Source: Bacillus sp. ISL-45 (GTDB taxonomy: Bacteria; Bacillota; Bacilli; Bacillales; Cytobacillaceae). Taken from it: a stretch of 40,706 nt of DNA. Every line of letters begins with the position of its first letter. The first letter of the stretch is position 1. The DNA is taken from NCBI RefSeq assembly GCF_018613195.1, contig NZ_JAGGQQ010000022.1, positions 1 to 40,706 on the forward strand. The letters are read 5' to 3'. Under the pieces are notes generated by a model. The model did no database searches. It was not told where the DNA came from and worked only from the letters and a program-made list of their open reading frames with translations. This document shows positions 8,719-16,963 of the stretch, one piece after another. A program made the translations under genes and the position numbers.

Positions 8719-9261
8719 TTATAACATTTGTTTGGCCAATGAAATGGTGTCTTTCTTAATCTGCTCTTCGGAAATATTCGGATTGTTGTAACCAATATTA
8801 TAATAGACCCCATCCTTTTCAAAAGAAAGAGTTCCGTTATAGTACCCTGCGACTCCTTCAGTTATTTGAACTTCATCCCCTAACGACTCGGCGTATTCCA
8901 CTTTAAAGTTATGGATAGAAATCATAAGAATGATGTTATCTTCTTTGTTTTTTGAAACACTCATAAAATCGACTCTTAACTCTTTCCCATCGTGCTTGAA
9001 ATCCTCAATCGTCATTTTCAGCGGCATAGCGTCAAAAGGAAGTTCCTTAGGCGGGTATACTTCAAATGGCAATGCATCTAAGCCTACTTTCAAGGATGGT
9101 ACATTATATAAGATCGGTATTCTTTTCAACTGTTCCTCGGTGGCATTCCCGGTTTGTTCCACTTTCTCGAGTTTACTAGTATCGAGCGCTCCATTTTGTT
9201 TTTGCTGGCAGCCGAAAAGCAATAGTATTAGGATTATAGGAATAAATGATAACTTTTTCAT
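8719..9261 (-). CDS. Lipoprotein with DUF4367-like C-terminus
   Basis: The start at 9261 follows AAAGGGGGAG and gives a 180-aa protein with a clear lipoprotein signal (MKKLSFIPIILILLLFGC). An upstream in-frame extension to 9312 lacks a signal and is rejected. The C-terminal part, with VAGYYNGTLSFE and GVYYNIGYNN ahead of a final helix, resembles the DUF4367-type domain seen on Bacillus lipoproteins; this is a resemblance only. Role unknown. It is a single gene. Confidence 0.78.
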   Translation of the reverse strand: MKKLSFIPIILILLLFGCQQKQNGALDTSKLEKVEQTGNATEEQLKRIPILYNVPSLKVGLDALPFEVYPPKELPFDAMPLKMTIEDFKHDGKELRVDFMSVSKNKEDNIILMISIHNFKVEYAESLGDEVQITEGVAGYYNGTLSFEKDGVYYNIGYNNPNISEEQIKKDTISLAKQML

Positions 9262-9439
9262 TTTTTCTCCCCCTTTACCTTTTAATACGGAAGAACGTTG
9301 GAAAAGTTTCAAAATTTACCCAAATACTCAAAAACTAAACAAACATTCTTTCTTATTGTTCCAAACGTTTGCTCCAAAGCCCACCGCCAGGACACTGAAG
9401 ATACTTCCAATCAAGATAGATTATCATATTTTACCTCAG

Positions 9440-9470
9440 AAAAAACAAAAAAGCAGGGGAATCCCTGCTT
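9440..9470 (-). terminator. Terminator of the S-box operon
   Basis: AAGCAGGG and CCCTGCTT pair around a short loop, followed on the minus strand by TTTTTTG. The stem starts inside the stop codon of the ATP-grasp gene. Confidence 0.9.
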
Positions 9471-10422
9471 ATCTTGTCACAGCCCCGTACTCGGCAGCCA
9501 GCTTTTCTCTTAAAAACTTTGCCAGCTCAAGCATGCCAAATTTTCCTGCCTTTGCCTCTGCATCGGAATTGTAGTTCGTATTTGTATTGATATCGTAAGT
9601 GAAGATTTCCCCTGCCTCGTTTCTGATGAATTCAATTCCGGCAACATGAATTTTATTTGATTCAAGTACTCTTTTATATTTTTCAATAATGGGATCATTA
9701 AAGCCTTCAATTACCTGGAATTTCGGCTTTTCTTCAACCTCTTCACCTACCGGGCAGAACAGGTCTCCAATCTGGCATGCATCAGCCGGGCATAATTCAA
9801 AACCTTCCGAAGTATCGACTTTCACTGCATAAACAAACTGGCCGCCGACAAACTCGCATCTGGTAATATAGCTCTCCGGGGACTGGATATATTCCTGAAT
9901 CAGTGTCACACCATCTACCGGTTCTTCAAAAGAAGGTCCGTCAACATATGCCTTCAGTGCTTCGATTGATTGAAACAGCTGGACCCCAAGACCTTTTCCT
10001 GCTCGATTATGCTTCGTGATAAATGCCTTCCCGTCAAATTCCTTCGCAGCATCCAATAGCTGTTTTTTCCCGACAGTCGCAATTGTCCTCGGAGTTTCTA
10101 CTCCCTGCTTGGCCAGCTCGAGGTATTGCTTGACCTTGCTTACTTCCAGTTCCAGCGCCCGGGATCCGTTGTATACCTTCCTGCCGTTGTTCTCCAGCCA
10201 CGATAGAACCTGCGCTGTATATTCAGGGGCGAAGCGATGGCCTCTTGTGTGAGAGGAAGCGCTCATCCTGCTGTAAAAAATACCTTCTGGCGGTTCCTTC
10301 GATAAATCCAGCAGGCCTTCGTCCAGATGCCATTCCTCAAAAGGAATCCCCAGCTCCTCAAGCCTCTTAGTTAAATGAATGGTCCATTCACTATTTTCAT
10401 GTATGATGTATACTTTGCTCAT
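9469..10422 (-). CDS. RimK-like ATP-grasp ligase
   Basis: This is a 317-aa cytoplasmic enzyme of the ATP-grasp fold. The central lysine regions (AFITKHNRAGKGLGVQLF), the ELCPADACQ segment and the metal-binding end DINTNTNYN, all typical of RimK/glutamate-ligase type proteins, are visible. These enzymes join a carboxylate to an amine or thiol with ATP; the substrates here are unknown. The ATG at 10422 has GGGGAGG upstream, and only 30 bp separate it from the stop of the monooxygenase gene. The two therefore form one transcript under the SAM riboswitch, which suggests a link to sulfur metabolism or scavenging. Confidence 0.85.
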   Translation of the reverse strand: MSKVYIIHENSEWTIHLTKRLEELGIPFEEWHLDEGLLDLSKEPPEGIFYSRMSASSHTRGHRFAPEYTAQVLSWLENNGRKVYNGSRALELEVSKVKQYLELAKQGVETPRTIATVGKKQLLDAAKEFDGKAFITKHNRAGKGLGVQLFQSIEALKAYVDGPSFEEPVDGVTLIQEYIQSPESYITRCEFVGGQFVYAVKVDTSEGFELCPADACQIGDLFCPVGEEVEEKPKFQVIEGFNDPIIEKYKRVLESNKIHVAGIEFIRNEAGEIFTYDINTNTNYNSDAEAKAGKFGMLELAKFLREKLAAEYGAVTR

Positions 10423-10452
10423 TATTTCTTCCTCCCCTTAGTTTAACGTAGA

Positions 10453-11502
10453 TTATACAATCGCTTGCTTTCTTTTTGCCTCAACAAGCGGCATTACTTG
10501 TTTTGCGAAACGTTCCATTTCTTCGAGCTGCGGAGAGAATTGCAGTAATAGCAATCCTAAACCGGCATCTTCATACTGCAATATCCGCTCGGCGATTTGT
10601 TCTGGTGTCCCTACTAAATTTGGCCTCAGTCCACGGTTTGATACCGAGTAATCCTGGAGCTGAATTTGCTGTTCAAGCTGGGATTTGCTTGTAAAGTCCT
10701 TAAAGCCCGCATAGGCACTTGATTCTTTTACAGTCGTGATCCGTTCCAATTCTGCAAATGCTTCTTCTTCAGTATCGCGGCAAATGACATAGGCAGCCAT
10801 TCCGAACTCTGACAGTCCTGGATTTGACGTGGCAGCTCTGCGGTCTTTCATATCTGTTATTTTCTGTTCAATTTCTTCTACTGTTCCGCCATGCATGACA
10901 TAGGCATCGCATTTTTCAACAATAGTCTGTTTTCCCTTTGGACTTTCCCCTCCGGCATAAAGAATCGGATTTGGCCGCTGGACTGGTTTCGGGAACAGCT
11001 TCGTATCCTTCAGCTGATAAAACTTCCCTTCATAAGAGAAGCTATCTTCACTCCATAGTCCCTTGAGTACATCAATGAACTCCGTAGTCCGCTCATATCT
11101 TTCATCATGTTCGGTAAAGATCCCGCCGTACTGACGCGCTTCTTCCTCCCACCAGGCAGAAACGACATTGAGGGTAAATCGCCCGTTGCTGATTTGGTCT
11201 ATGTTTGCCGCCATCTTTGCTGTGATTGCAGGATTGTGGAAACCCGGCCTAACAGCAGCCATGATCTCGATTTTTTCAGTCACAGAAGCCAAAGCAGCAG
11301 CTGTTGTCCAGGCTTCTAGGGAGTCATGCTCCGGGCCTTTGATATCATTAAGATACAATTCGGCGATCAAAGTAGTTGAGTAGCCCCATTCTTCTGCTGA
11401 CTGAATCACCTGCTTTGCATAATCAAAGGTAGGCGGCATGTTTTCATCCTCTACATTCCTTAGCCATCCGCCAAATATCGGCAGCCAAAATCCATACTTC
11501 AT
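10453..11502 (-). CDS. LLM-class flavin-dependent monooxygenase (SsuD/SfnG-like)
   Basis: This protein of about 349 aa has a bacterial luciferase-like TIM barrel. Visible family features are KYGFWLPIFGGW at the N-terminus, ISNGRFTLNVVSAW, the HDERYERTTEF segment and PILYAGGESPKG. Relatives oxidise alkanesulfonates or dimethyl sulfone with reduced FMN to free sulfite. Three consecutive ATGs (11508, 11505, 11502) follow AGAGGAGAG; the third has the best spacing, and a further in-frame ATG at 11523 is too far upstream. The gene is first in an operon with the ATP-grasp ligase and is preceded by an S-box riboswitch, so it should be made when SAM is low. No flavin reductase gene is nearby. Confidence 0.9.
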   Translation of the reverse strand: MKYGFWLPIFGGWLRNVEDENMPPTFDYAKQVIQSAEEWGYSTTLIAELYLNDIKGPEHDSLEAWTTAAALASVTEKIEIMAAVRPGFHNPAITAKMAANIDQISNGRFTLNVVSAWWEEEARQYGGIFTEHDERYERTTEFIDVLKGLWSEDSFSYEGKFYQLKDTKLFPKPVQRPNPILYAGGESPKGKQTIVEKCDAYVMHGGTVEEIEQKITDMKDRRAATSNPGLSEFGMAAYVICRDTEEEAFAELERITTVKESSAYAGFKDFTSKSQLEQQIQLQDYSVSNRGLRPNLVGTPEQIAERILQYEDAGLGLLLLQFSPQLEEMERFAKQVMPLVEAKRKQAIV

Positions 11503-11596
11503 CATCATCTCTCCTCTGCTCATTTAAACTCAACTTAACCAACCCGATAAGTTGGTTTTATAGGAAAAACATTAGAGACTTAAAATTAAGCCTCCT

Positions 11597-11752
11597 AAAC
11601 ACAAAAAGCTCCCTTCTTTAAGAAGAGAGCCATAGAATACTCTCTTCTCATCTTTCAGACAAAATTGTCCGCAGGAATTGGCACAGTATTCTTTCAGAAC
11701 CTGTTGCCGAGGTTTCGCAGGGCCTTTCCCTCCACCTCTCTTGATAAGAAGA
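11597..11752 (-). ncRNA. SAM-I riboswitch (S-box leader) with antiterminator and terminator
   Basis: Read on the minus strand from 11751, the leader shows the S-box core in order: CTTATCAAGAG, GGTGGAGGGA, GGCCCTGCGAAACC, CGGCAACAGG, GTGCCAATTCCTGC and AAAGATGAGAAG. The end pairs back with the start as stem P1. The 3' strand of P1 (GAGAAGAGAG) can instead pair with CTCTCTTCTT downstream, which is the left arm of a terminator (GCTCTCTT/AAGGGAGC then TTTTTG, about 11601-11626). SAM binding frees the terminator, so low SAM turns on the monooxygenase/ATP-grasp operon. Confidence 0.96.
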
Positions 11753-11784
11753 CATCATGTATTAAATTTTAGTTTAATAAAGTG

Positions 11785-11813
11785 ATAATATTCTAAATTC
11801 AAACAAAAGTCAA
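11785..11813 (-). promoter_or_regulatory. SigA-type promoter of the S-box operon
   Basis: On the minus strand TTGACT (11808-11813) and TATTAT (11785-11790) are separated by exactly 17 nt. The start of transcription would fall about 25-30 nt before the riboswitch aptamer. Confidence 0.85.
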
Positions 11814-11832
11814 TTCGTTTATCGAAATATTT

Positions 11833-13014
11833 TTATATTTCTATCGGAAATCCTGACAGAAATTTATTTACCCTCCGAGATGCCTCTATTAGTCTTTCTG
11901 GAGGCTGAACCATAGCGATCCTGACATACCCTTCGCCTTGTTTGCCAAAAGCATCACCAGGAACGACGGCAATCCCTTCTTCCTCAATTAGCTTGAAGGC
12001 AAAATCACGGGATTTCCAGCCGGCAGGAATTTTAGCCCACACAAACATCGTTGCCGGAGAATTAGCCACTTCCCATCCGCTGTCCCGAAAACCAGAAACC
12101 AAAGCATCCCGCCGTGCTTCATACTGCTTTAGCTGATTCTTCAGGAAAGAATAATCAGAAGTAAGTGCGGCAATCGCTGCTTTTTGGATTGGGTAAAAGA
12201 TGCCGTAATCGATATGTGATTTAAAGGAAGCAAGAATATCGATGACCTGTGAATTTCCTGCTACATATCCAATACGGCAGCCTGCCATATTGAAAGTCTT
12301 TGAGAGTGAATTGAACTCTACTCCAACTTCCTTTGCACCAGGAACGGATAAGAAACTGATTTGCGGGTTATGATCGTAAATCAATTCAGAATAGGCAAAG
12401 TCATGTACGACTAGGATATTATGTACTTTGGCGAATTCGATCACCTGTACAAAAAAGCTGGTGTCCGCAAGAGCAGTGACAGGATTTCCAGGATAGCTCA
12501 AGATCATCATTTTTGTTTTTTGTAAAATTTCAAGAGGAATCTCATTAAGCTGCGGCAGGAATTGATTCTCCTCCAGCAAAGGCATAGGATAAATAGTTCC
12601 GCCTGCGATGGTAACACTCGCTTCATAGATCGGGTAACCTGGATCTGGAACAAGTACAAAATCACCAGGATCAATGATTGCTGTAGCAAGATGCGCAAGC
12701 CCATCCTGCGAGCCCATCAGCTGCAGGACTTCACTTGCAGCTTCCAGTTCAACCGAATAACGCTGATGGTAAAAGTATTTTACCGCCTCGTTAAATTCAC
12801 TGATTCCCTTAAGCGTGTACCCATATTTCCCTGGATTCATCGAATATTTAGCAAGCTCCTCCATGACAAAAGAAGGCGGTCCAAAATCCGGGCTTCCAAT
12901 ACTCAGGTCGATCACATCTTTCCCGTTCATCAAGGCCGCCTGCTTACGGTCAACCACTTCCTGAAAAATACTGGATGTCATTTTTCTAATCTTTTCTGAT
13001 CCGTAGATTTTCAT
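11833..13014 (-). CDS. PLP-dependent class I/II aminotransferase (LL-DAP aminotransferase-like)
   Basis: This enzyme of about 393 aa has the fold-type I aminotransferase motifs: PDPGYPIYE, YPGNPVTA, the Asp of VVHDFAYSELIYD, the PLP lysine in NSLSKTFNMAGCRIGY near residue 238, and the substrate arginine in GYVRIAM near the C-terminus. The subgroup looks like LL-diaminopimelate aminotransferase and PatA-type enzymes, but the substrate cannot be fixed from sequence. The ATG at 13014 lies 7 nt after AAGGGGA; the in-frame ATG at 13020 is too close to that site. It has its own promoter and is not under the S-box, which lies downstream of its stop codon. Confidence 0.9.
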   Translation of the reverse strand: MKIYGSEKIRKMTSSIFQEVVDRKQAALMNGKDVIDLSIGSPDFGPPSFVMEELAKYSMNPGKYGYTLKGISEFNEAVKYFYHQRYSVELEAASEVLQLMGSQDGLAHLATAIIDPGDFVLVPDPGYPIYEASVTIAGGTIYPMPLLEENQFLPQLNEIPLEILQKTKMMILSYPGNPVTALADTSFFVQVIEFAKVHNILVVHDFAYSELIYDHNPQISFLSVPGAKEVGVEFNSLSKTFNMAGCRIGYVAGNSQVIDILASFKSHIDYGIFYPIQKAAIAALTSDYSFLKNQLKQYEARRDALVSGFRDSGWEVANSPATMFVWAKIPAGWKSRDFAFKLIEEEGIAVVPGDAFGKQGEGYVRIAMVQPPERLIEASRRVNKFLSGFPIEI

Positions 13015-13094
13015 GGACATTCCCCTTTACTGTTCATTCATTCATGATGTTTTCGTCGAGGTTGATTCATCTGAATTTTTAAAATATAAATTCG

Positions 13095-13127
13095 ATTATA
13101 GCATTTTCGTTTGATCAGTTCTAGAAA
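13095..13127 (-). promoter_or_regulatory. Probable promoter of the aminotransferase gene
   Basis: A perfect TATAAT (13095-13100, minus strand) is preceded by TG one base upstream, an extended -10. The -35 region is weak, with TAGAAC at 17 nt. It lies about 80 nt upstream of the chosen start. Confidence 0.6.
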
Positions 13128-13329
13128 AAAATAATATGAGCTGCTATCCACCTTAACTTGCAACTGATTAAGCTTTTATTGCGGATAATTCCAGTTGGTG
13201 GCGATTTTTAATGTCAGTTTGATTTTTTTTAACATTGATTGAAAGCCTTTTAATACCTGTTACCAACAATTTAATACCAGTTGGGATTTCGGGTAACCGG
13301 ATAGGTTAGATTAGCGAATATCGATGTTA
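13128..13329. other. Intergenic spacer without visible gene
   Basis: An AT-rich stretch lies between the aminotransferase promoter and the clpP terminator. It holds no open frame with a ribosome binding site, no tRNA-like sequence and no strong hairpin. Confidence 0.5.
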
Positions 13330-13360
13330 AAACACAAAAAGAGCTGCCCAGGGCAGCTCT
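13330..13360 (-). terminator. Terminator of the sigma/clpP operon
   Basis: AGAGCTGCC and GGCAGCTCT pair around a tiny loop, followed on the minus strand by TTTTTGTGTTTT. It lies directly after the clpP stop codon. Confidence 0.92.
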
Positions 13361-13363
13361 CCA

Positions 13364-13945
13364 CTATTCTCGTGTGATGATTTTGTCGATAATCCCATAT
13401 TCGAGTGCTTCGTGGGCACTCATGAAATAATCCCTGTCTGTATCCTTTGCGATTTTTTCCACTGGCTGGCCTGTTCTCTCGGATATAATCTTGTTCACAT
13501 GATCACGCAGCTTAAGGATTCTTTTGGCTGAGATCTCAATCTCCGTCGCCTGGCCCCTTGCACCGCCCAGCGGCTGATGAATCATGATTTCACTGTTTGG
13601 CAATGCAAATCGTTTCCCTTTTGTACCGGCAAGCAGCAGCATGGCTCCAAACGATGCGGCCATTCCGATACAGATTGTGCTGATATCGGGCTTGATGTAT
13701 TCCATCGTATCAAAAATAGCGAAGCCTGCTGTGGTTGAACCTCCAGGACTATTAATATAGATGGAGATATCCTTTTCAGGATTATCTGCTTCAAGAAACA
13801 GAAGCTGAGCAATAACGCTGTTTGCCACCTGGTCATTGATTTCATCTCCAAGCATGATGATCCTGTCTTTTAAAAGCCTTGAATAAATATCGTATGAACG
13901 CTCTCCACGGTTGGATTGTTCTATGACATAAGGAATTGTACTCAC
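13364..13945 (-). CDS. clpP: ClpP protease subunit, ClpP2-like paralogue
   Basis: This 193-aa serine protease subunit of the Clp proteasome-like machine has a complete catalytic triad: Ser98 in GMAASFGAM, His123 in MIHQPLGG and Asp172 in TDRD. The GTG at 13945 follows AGGGAGGACC, and the alternative upstream frame has no such site. The sequence reads closer to the B. cereus-group ClpP2 ([29 protein letters not shown]) than to the housekeeping ClpP as I recall them. It starts 20 nt after the sigma factor stop, so the two form an operon. A main clpP is expected elsewhere in the genome, making this a dedicated second copy. Confidence 0.93.
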   Translation of the reverse strand: MSTIPYVIEQSNRGERSYDIYSRLLKDRIIMLGDEINDQVANSVIAQLLFLEADNPEKDISIYINSPGGSTTAGFAIFDTMEYIKPDISTICIGMAASFGAMLLLAGTKGKRFALPNSEIMIHQPLGGARGQATEIEISAKRILKLRDHVNKIISERTGQPVEKIAKDTDRDYFMSAHEALEYGIIDKIITRE

Positions 13946-13965
13946 TTTGGTCCTCCCTTTCCTGC

Positions 13966-14628
13966 TTACGCAGCCATTCTGAAAGTAGAGAGTGGTGAAC
14001 GGGAGTGCAGAGACATTTCCGGTGAACACGGAGCAAGTGCCGGAATCTCCTGGATATTTTCAAGCAACACAGTGGGATCCTCAGACTGAAGAGATTCGCA
14101 AAGCAGGTCTGACAGCAGCTTTTCTTCTTCGTCATTCAGTTCCTGATCCACTTCACGCAGGCTGCCTTCCCTCTCAAGCCTTTTCCTTGCACGATGAAGT
14201 GCTGCTTTAACCGCCATTTCTGTTGAGTCCAGCAGTTCGGCAATTTCACGTGATTGAAAACGAAATGCTTCCTTCAGGATAAAAATCACTGCCTGCTTCG
14301 GCGTCAATTTGGACATGACCATCTCGACTGTATCCCTTACGCTCCCCTGAGTGAATGAGGCGAGATTTTCTGGTATGCCCGTTATCTCGCGGCTTTGCTT
14401 CCTGATTGTATCCACCCATTGGTGATAAGCTATTTTTTTCAGTAAGGCCGCGCTGATTTGAGACGGCTCATAATGGCGAATTGCCTTTACCGTTACTTCC
14501 TGGACAAGGTCATCGCCGTCCCAGCTGCTCTTGGTAAGAAAACGGCAATATTGCTGCAGACTTTTATAGTGGATCATGATTCCGGAATCCTCTGCTCTAT
14601 TCAAACTCCTGAGTTTATTGATCGACAT
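13966..14628 (-). CDS. ECF-like sigma-70 family RNA polymerase sigma factor
   Basis: This protein of about 220 aa has region 2 at about residues 20-75 ([17 protein letters not shown], then [10 protein letters not shown]) and region 4 at about 105-155 ([15 protein letters not shown], then a helix-turn-helix ending in [10 protein letters not shown]). An acidic, then Ser/Pro-rich tail of about 65 residues follows region 4, longer than in plain ECF factors. ATG 14628 is 8 nt from AGGAG; the GTG at 14637 overlaps that site. It is cotranscribed with clpP and no anti-sigma gene adjoins it, so the tail, or ClpP itself, could control its activity (inference). Confidence 0.87.
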   Translation of the reverse strand: MSINKLRSLNRAEDSGIMIHYKSLQQYCRFLTKSSWDGDDLVQEVTVKAIRHYEPSQISAALLKKIAYHQWVDTIRKQSREITGIPENLASFTQGSVRDTVEMVMSKLTPKQAVIFILKEAFRFQSREIAELLDSTEMAVKAALHRARKRLEREGSLREVDQELNDEEEKLLSDLLCESLQSEDPTVLLENIQEIPALAPCSPEMSLHSRSPLSTFRMAA

Positions 14629-14971
14629 CCTGTTCACTCCTTTGAACCTCTCTGCCCCTTAAACGGCTGGAGGGAGAGAAAAGATACGGCCTTACAAAAT
14701 AAATTTATTCTTTCTTCAGTATATGCTGGGAAACAACTTAGCCAGCTTTTTCATACCGTTTATTTTTTCTAAGTACTACTGCTAATGGTATTAAAGTTGG
14801 TATTAAAGCCAGCAAATAAGTCTAAATGGATTCATCCCTTTTCCGTCTGAGGTCAGAAAAAAACATCACACTTAGTTATGAAATAAATACGCATTAATTA
14901 TTGTTTTTATATTCTTATCATTAAAGGTATCTTAATCTTTTTGAAGGATTTTGAAATGGATTTGTAAGGCT
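14629..14971. other. Spacer upstream of the sigma factor gene
   Basis: AT-rich DNA that must hold the sigma/clpP promoter. A direct repeat of GGTATTAAAG occurs near 14788 and 14801. No open frame with a ribosome site was found, and no promoter could be fixed with confidence. Confidence 0.45.
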
Positions 14972-15148
14972 GTTCGTAAAGATTGTTGTTAAAATCCTAA
15001 AGCCGATTTTAACGTATTATAAGGCCATTTTGCAGGTCGGTATTAAGTTGGCATGCTCTTTTCTTACAAAGGAGTCAATTTTGCGAAGAAAAATGGGTCA
15101 TTTAATTTTATTTTGTAGTCAAAAGCAACAAAGTTTGAGAAAAGAGCC
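14972..15148. repeat. Dispersed structured intergenic repeat, copy 1
   Basis: About 177 bp that reappears at 23638-23807. Shared landmarks in order are TTCGTAA, GATTGTTGTTAAAATC, TAAAGCCGATTTTAACGTA, GCCATTTTGCAGGTCGGTAT, GCATGCTCTTTTCT, GGTCAT, AGCAACAAAGTTTGAGAAAAG and AGCC. It contains two hairpins: GTTAAAATC/GATTTTAAC and a wide one, GCTCTTTTCT/AGAAAAGAGC, enclosing about 80 nt. It lies between the EamA gene end (15211) and the region upstream of the sigma factor. A short frame beginning at 15094 has no good ribosome site and is repeat-derived. Confidence 0.85.
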
Positions 15149-15210
15149 ATTTGTAAAAACCAGGCAGCGATTTTACATTCAGAAAAAGTGACGAAACTTA
15201 TGAAATCAGC

Positions 15211-16131
15211 CTAGCCATTTAATGGTTTTGCCACTTTATCTATGTCACCCTCATGATTCCCTGTCCCCTTTTTAAACGTCCAGTTCACCAGAAAAATCCC
15301 TATGAAAATCAGCGCTCCGCCTGCATACACATACCACTCCACGACTTCATCGAGCAGAACCCAGCCGGTTAGTACGCCAAAAAAAGGCGCGAGGAAAAGG
15401 AACGCGCTTGTTTTCCCTGGGTCACCTTCATTTAAAAGGTAAAACCAAATCGCAAACTGAACGATAGATGCCATTATCGCCAGCCAAAATATGACCGTAA
15501 CTGACACCATATTGATCGTCAGACGCGGAACTTCTAGAGTCACACCCAACAATAATAGGATGCTTCCGCCAAATAGCATTTGATAAGCGGTCAACACCCA
15601 GACATTGAAGCGGCTGCCCCATTGTTTGATCAAAATGGTCCCGATCGACCATGACACCGCTGCTCCAAGTCCCAGAAGCGTTCCGGTTGTCAGCTGCAAA
15701 TGGAATCCGAGCGTAATGAATACACCGAAAAAACCGACAACAGCCCCAATCCACTGAAGAAGCCTGTAACGGATTCCCAGGAATACCGTTCCCATTACCA
15801 CAACCATCAAGGGATTGGTAAAGGTTAAGATTGAGGACTCTCCAGCAGTGATTGTTCGCAAGCTAAGAAAAATACAGCCCATGACCCCTGCCGTCTGCAT
15901 CATACCAATCGTGAAAATCCTTCCCCAGTCAGCGAGCTTGTCCGGCTTACTCCTTTTTCTTACAAGTACCGCCATCAGCAACCCGGCAATCGTGAATCTT
16001 AATCCAACCAATAGCAAGGGCGAGACATAATTTAAACCAATCTTTCCGACGGTAAAAGAAGAGCCCATGAGAAATGTAGTGACAACAACTAGGACGATGA
16101 ACATGAGTGGATGAAGATTTGTTTTTTCCAT
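15211..16131 (-). CDS. EamA/DMT-family membrane transporter
   Basis: This 306-aa protein has about ten membrane segments and two EamA repeats (about residues 10-140 and 150-285). Recognisable stretches are FLMGSSFTVGKIGL, GLRFTIAG and, in the second half, LFGVLTGWVLLDE-like text near 245-262. The ATG at 16131 has GGGGG 5 nt upstream. It probably exports a small metabolite, but the substrate is unknown. It is a single gene with a short basic tail; no clear terminator is seen before the dispersed repeat at 15148. Confidence 0.9.
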   Translation of the reverse strand: MEKTNLHPLMFIVLVVVTTFLMGSSFTVGKIGLNYVSPLLLVGLRFTIAGLLMAVLVRKRSKPDKLADWGRIFTIGMMQTAGVMGCIFLSLRTITAGESSILTFTNPLMVVVMGTVFLGIRYRLLQWIGAVVGFFGVFITLGFHLQLTTGTLLGLGAAVSWSIGTILIKQWGSRFNVWVLTAYQMLFGGSILLLLGVTLEVPRLTINMVSVTVIFWLAIMASIVQFAIWFYLLNEGDPGKTSAFLFLAPFFGVLTGWVLLDEVVEWYVYAGGALIFIGIFLVNWTFKKGTGNHEGDIDKVAKPLNG

Positions 16132-16197
16132 AATGGCCCCCTTTTACAGAAAGTATATTCTGCTTAATAAGTGAATTTCCCTTTAAGATGAAGCCTC

Positions 16198-16226
16198 GAA
16201 AAAACTTAGAGGATTTCCCCTCTAAA
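16198..16226 (-). terminator. Terminator of the isochorismatase-like gene
   Basis: TTAGAGG and CCTCTAA (16206-16212, 16219-16225) pair, followed on the minus strand by GTTTTTTC. Confidence 0.8.
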
Positions 16227-16263
16227 CTTCTGTTTAAGGTTCAGAAGGTTTCAGTGTTCATTC

Positions 16264-16797
16264 TCAGGCTTTCGGGCTTAATCGAATCTCATCGCTAGAC
16301 TTCACATCTGCAAACCAGCGCAATGCTTTATTATGATGGTTGATGATTTGCTGTGCTGTTAGTTCGGAGCTTGTCCAAGTGCTATGTAAATCGGAAACTA
16401 AAGTAACTTCATATCCCTTGCTGAATGCACTTCTGCATGTCGTATCAACGCAAATCTCCGTTTGTATGCCAACGAGAAAGAGGTGTTCGATTCCCTTTTT
16501 TCTTAACTTCTGGTCCAGGGTTGTTTTTAAAAAGGAGTCCGGGGTAGTTTTTTGAACAACTATTTCTCCCTCTTCCGGGCTAATTTCTGAATGGATTTCC
16601 CAGCCATATGTACCGTTTTCCAATGGATATCCGGTTGTTTCATTATGTTGGATATATACGACAGGTATTTTTGCCAAACGTGCCTGTTTGATCAGCGCCT
16701 TGATACCTTGCAGCAGTTCATTCCCATTGAAAACTTCTTCTCCTTCCAAAAACATCGTGTTTTGAACATCAATGATGACTAATGCTTTGTTTTCCAT
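16264..16797 (-). CDS. Isochorismatase-family cysteine hydrolase
   Basis: This cytoplasmic enzyme of about 177 aa has the family triad visible: Asp10 in VIIDVQ, Lys83 in VVQKTTPDSF and Cys116 in GIQTEICVDTTC. The cis-peptide region before the cysteine is also present. The family hydrolyses amides or vinyl ethers (nicotinamidase, isochorismatase, carbamoyl compounds); the substrate here is not evident. The ATG at 16797 is 7 nt from GGGGGA, better than the ATG at 16803, which abuts the site. It is monocistronic with a good terminator. Confidence 0.9.
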   Translation of the reverse strand: MENKALVIIDVQNTMFLEGEEVFNGNELLQGIKALIKQARLAKIPVVYIQHNETTGYPLENGTYGWEIHSEISPEEGEIVVQKTTPDSFLKTTLDQKLRKKGIEHLFLVGIQTEICVDTTCRSAFSKGYEVTLVSDLHSTWTSSELTAQQIINHHNKALRWFADVKSSDEIRLSPKA

Positions 16798-16929
16798 TTT
16801 CATTCCCCCAGTATCTTCTCCAGCTTCTTTACGTTTTTTTCACTGGCAAAAGCATTAAAATGATTCAAAATTAATCGTCTACATTGTATTTCTATAACCT
16901 GATCCCATTCCCCTTTCCCGAAAAGAGAA

Positions 16930-16957
16930 AACGGTACTTCAACTTAGAAGCACCGTT
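16930..16957 (-). terminator. Terminator of rpiA
   Basis: AACGGT-CTTC and GAAG-ACCGTT pair with one internal mismatch, followed on the minus strand by TTTTCTCTTTT. Confidence 0.75.
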
Positions 16958-16963
16958 CAAAAT

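Noticed and set aside
13946-14029. Longer N-terminus of ClpP
   Set aside because: It overlaps the sigma factor gene; the GTG at 13945 has a good ribosome site and gives the normal ClpP length.
15094-15190. Small plus-strand gene inside dispersed repeat copy 1
   Set aside because: The frame is not kept in copy 2 and has no clear ribosome site.
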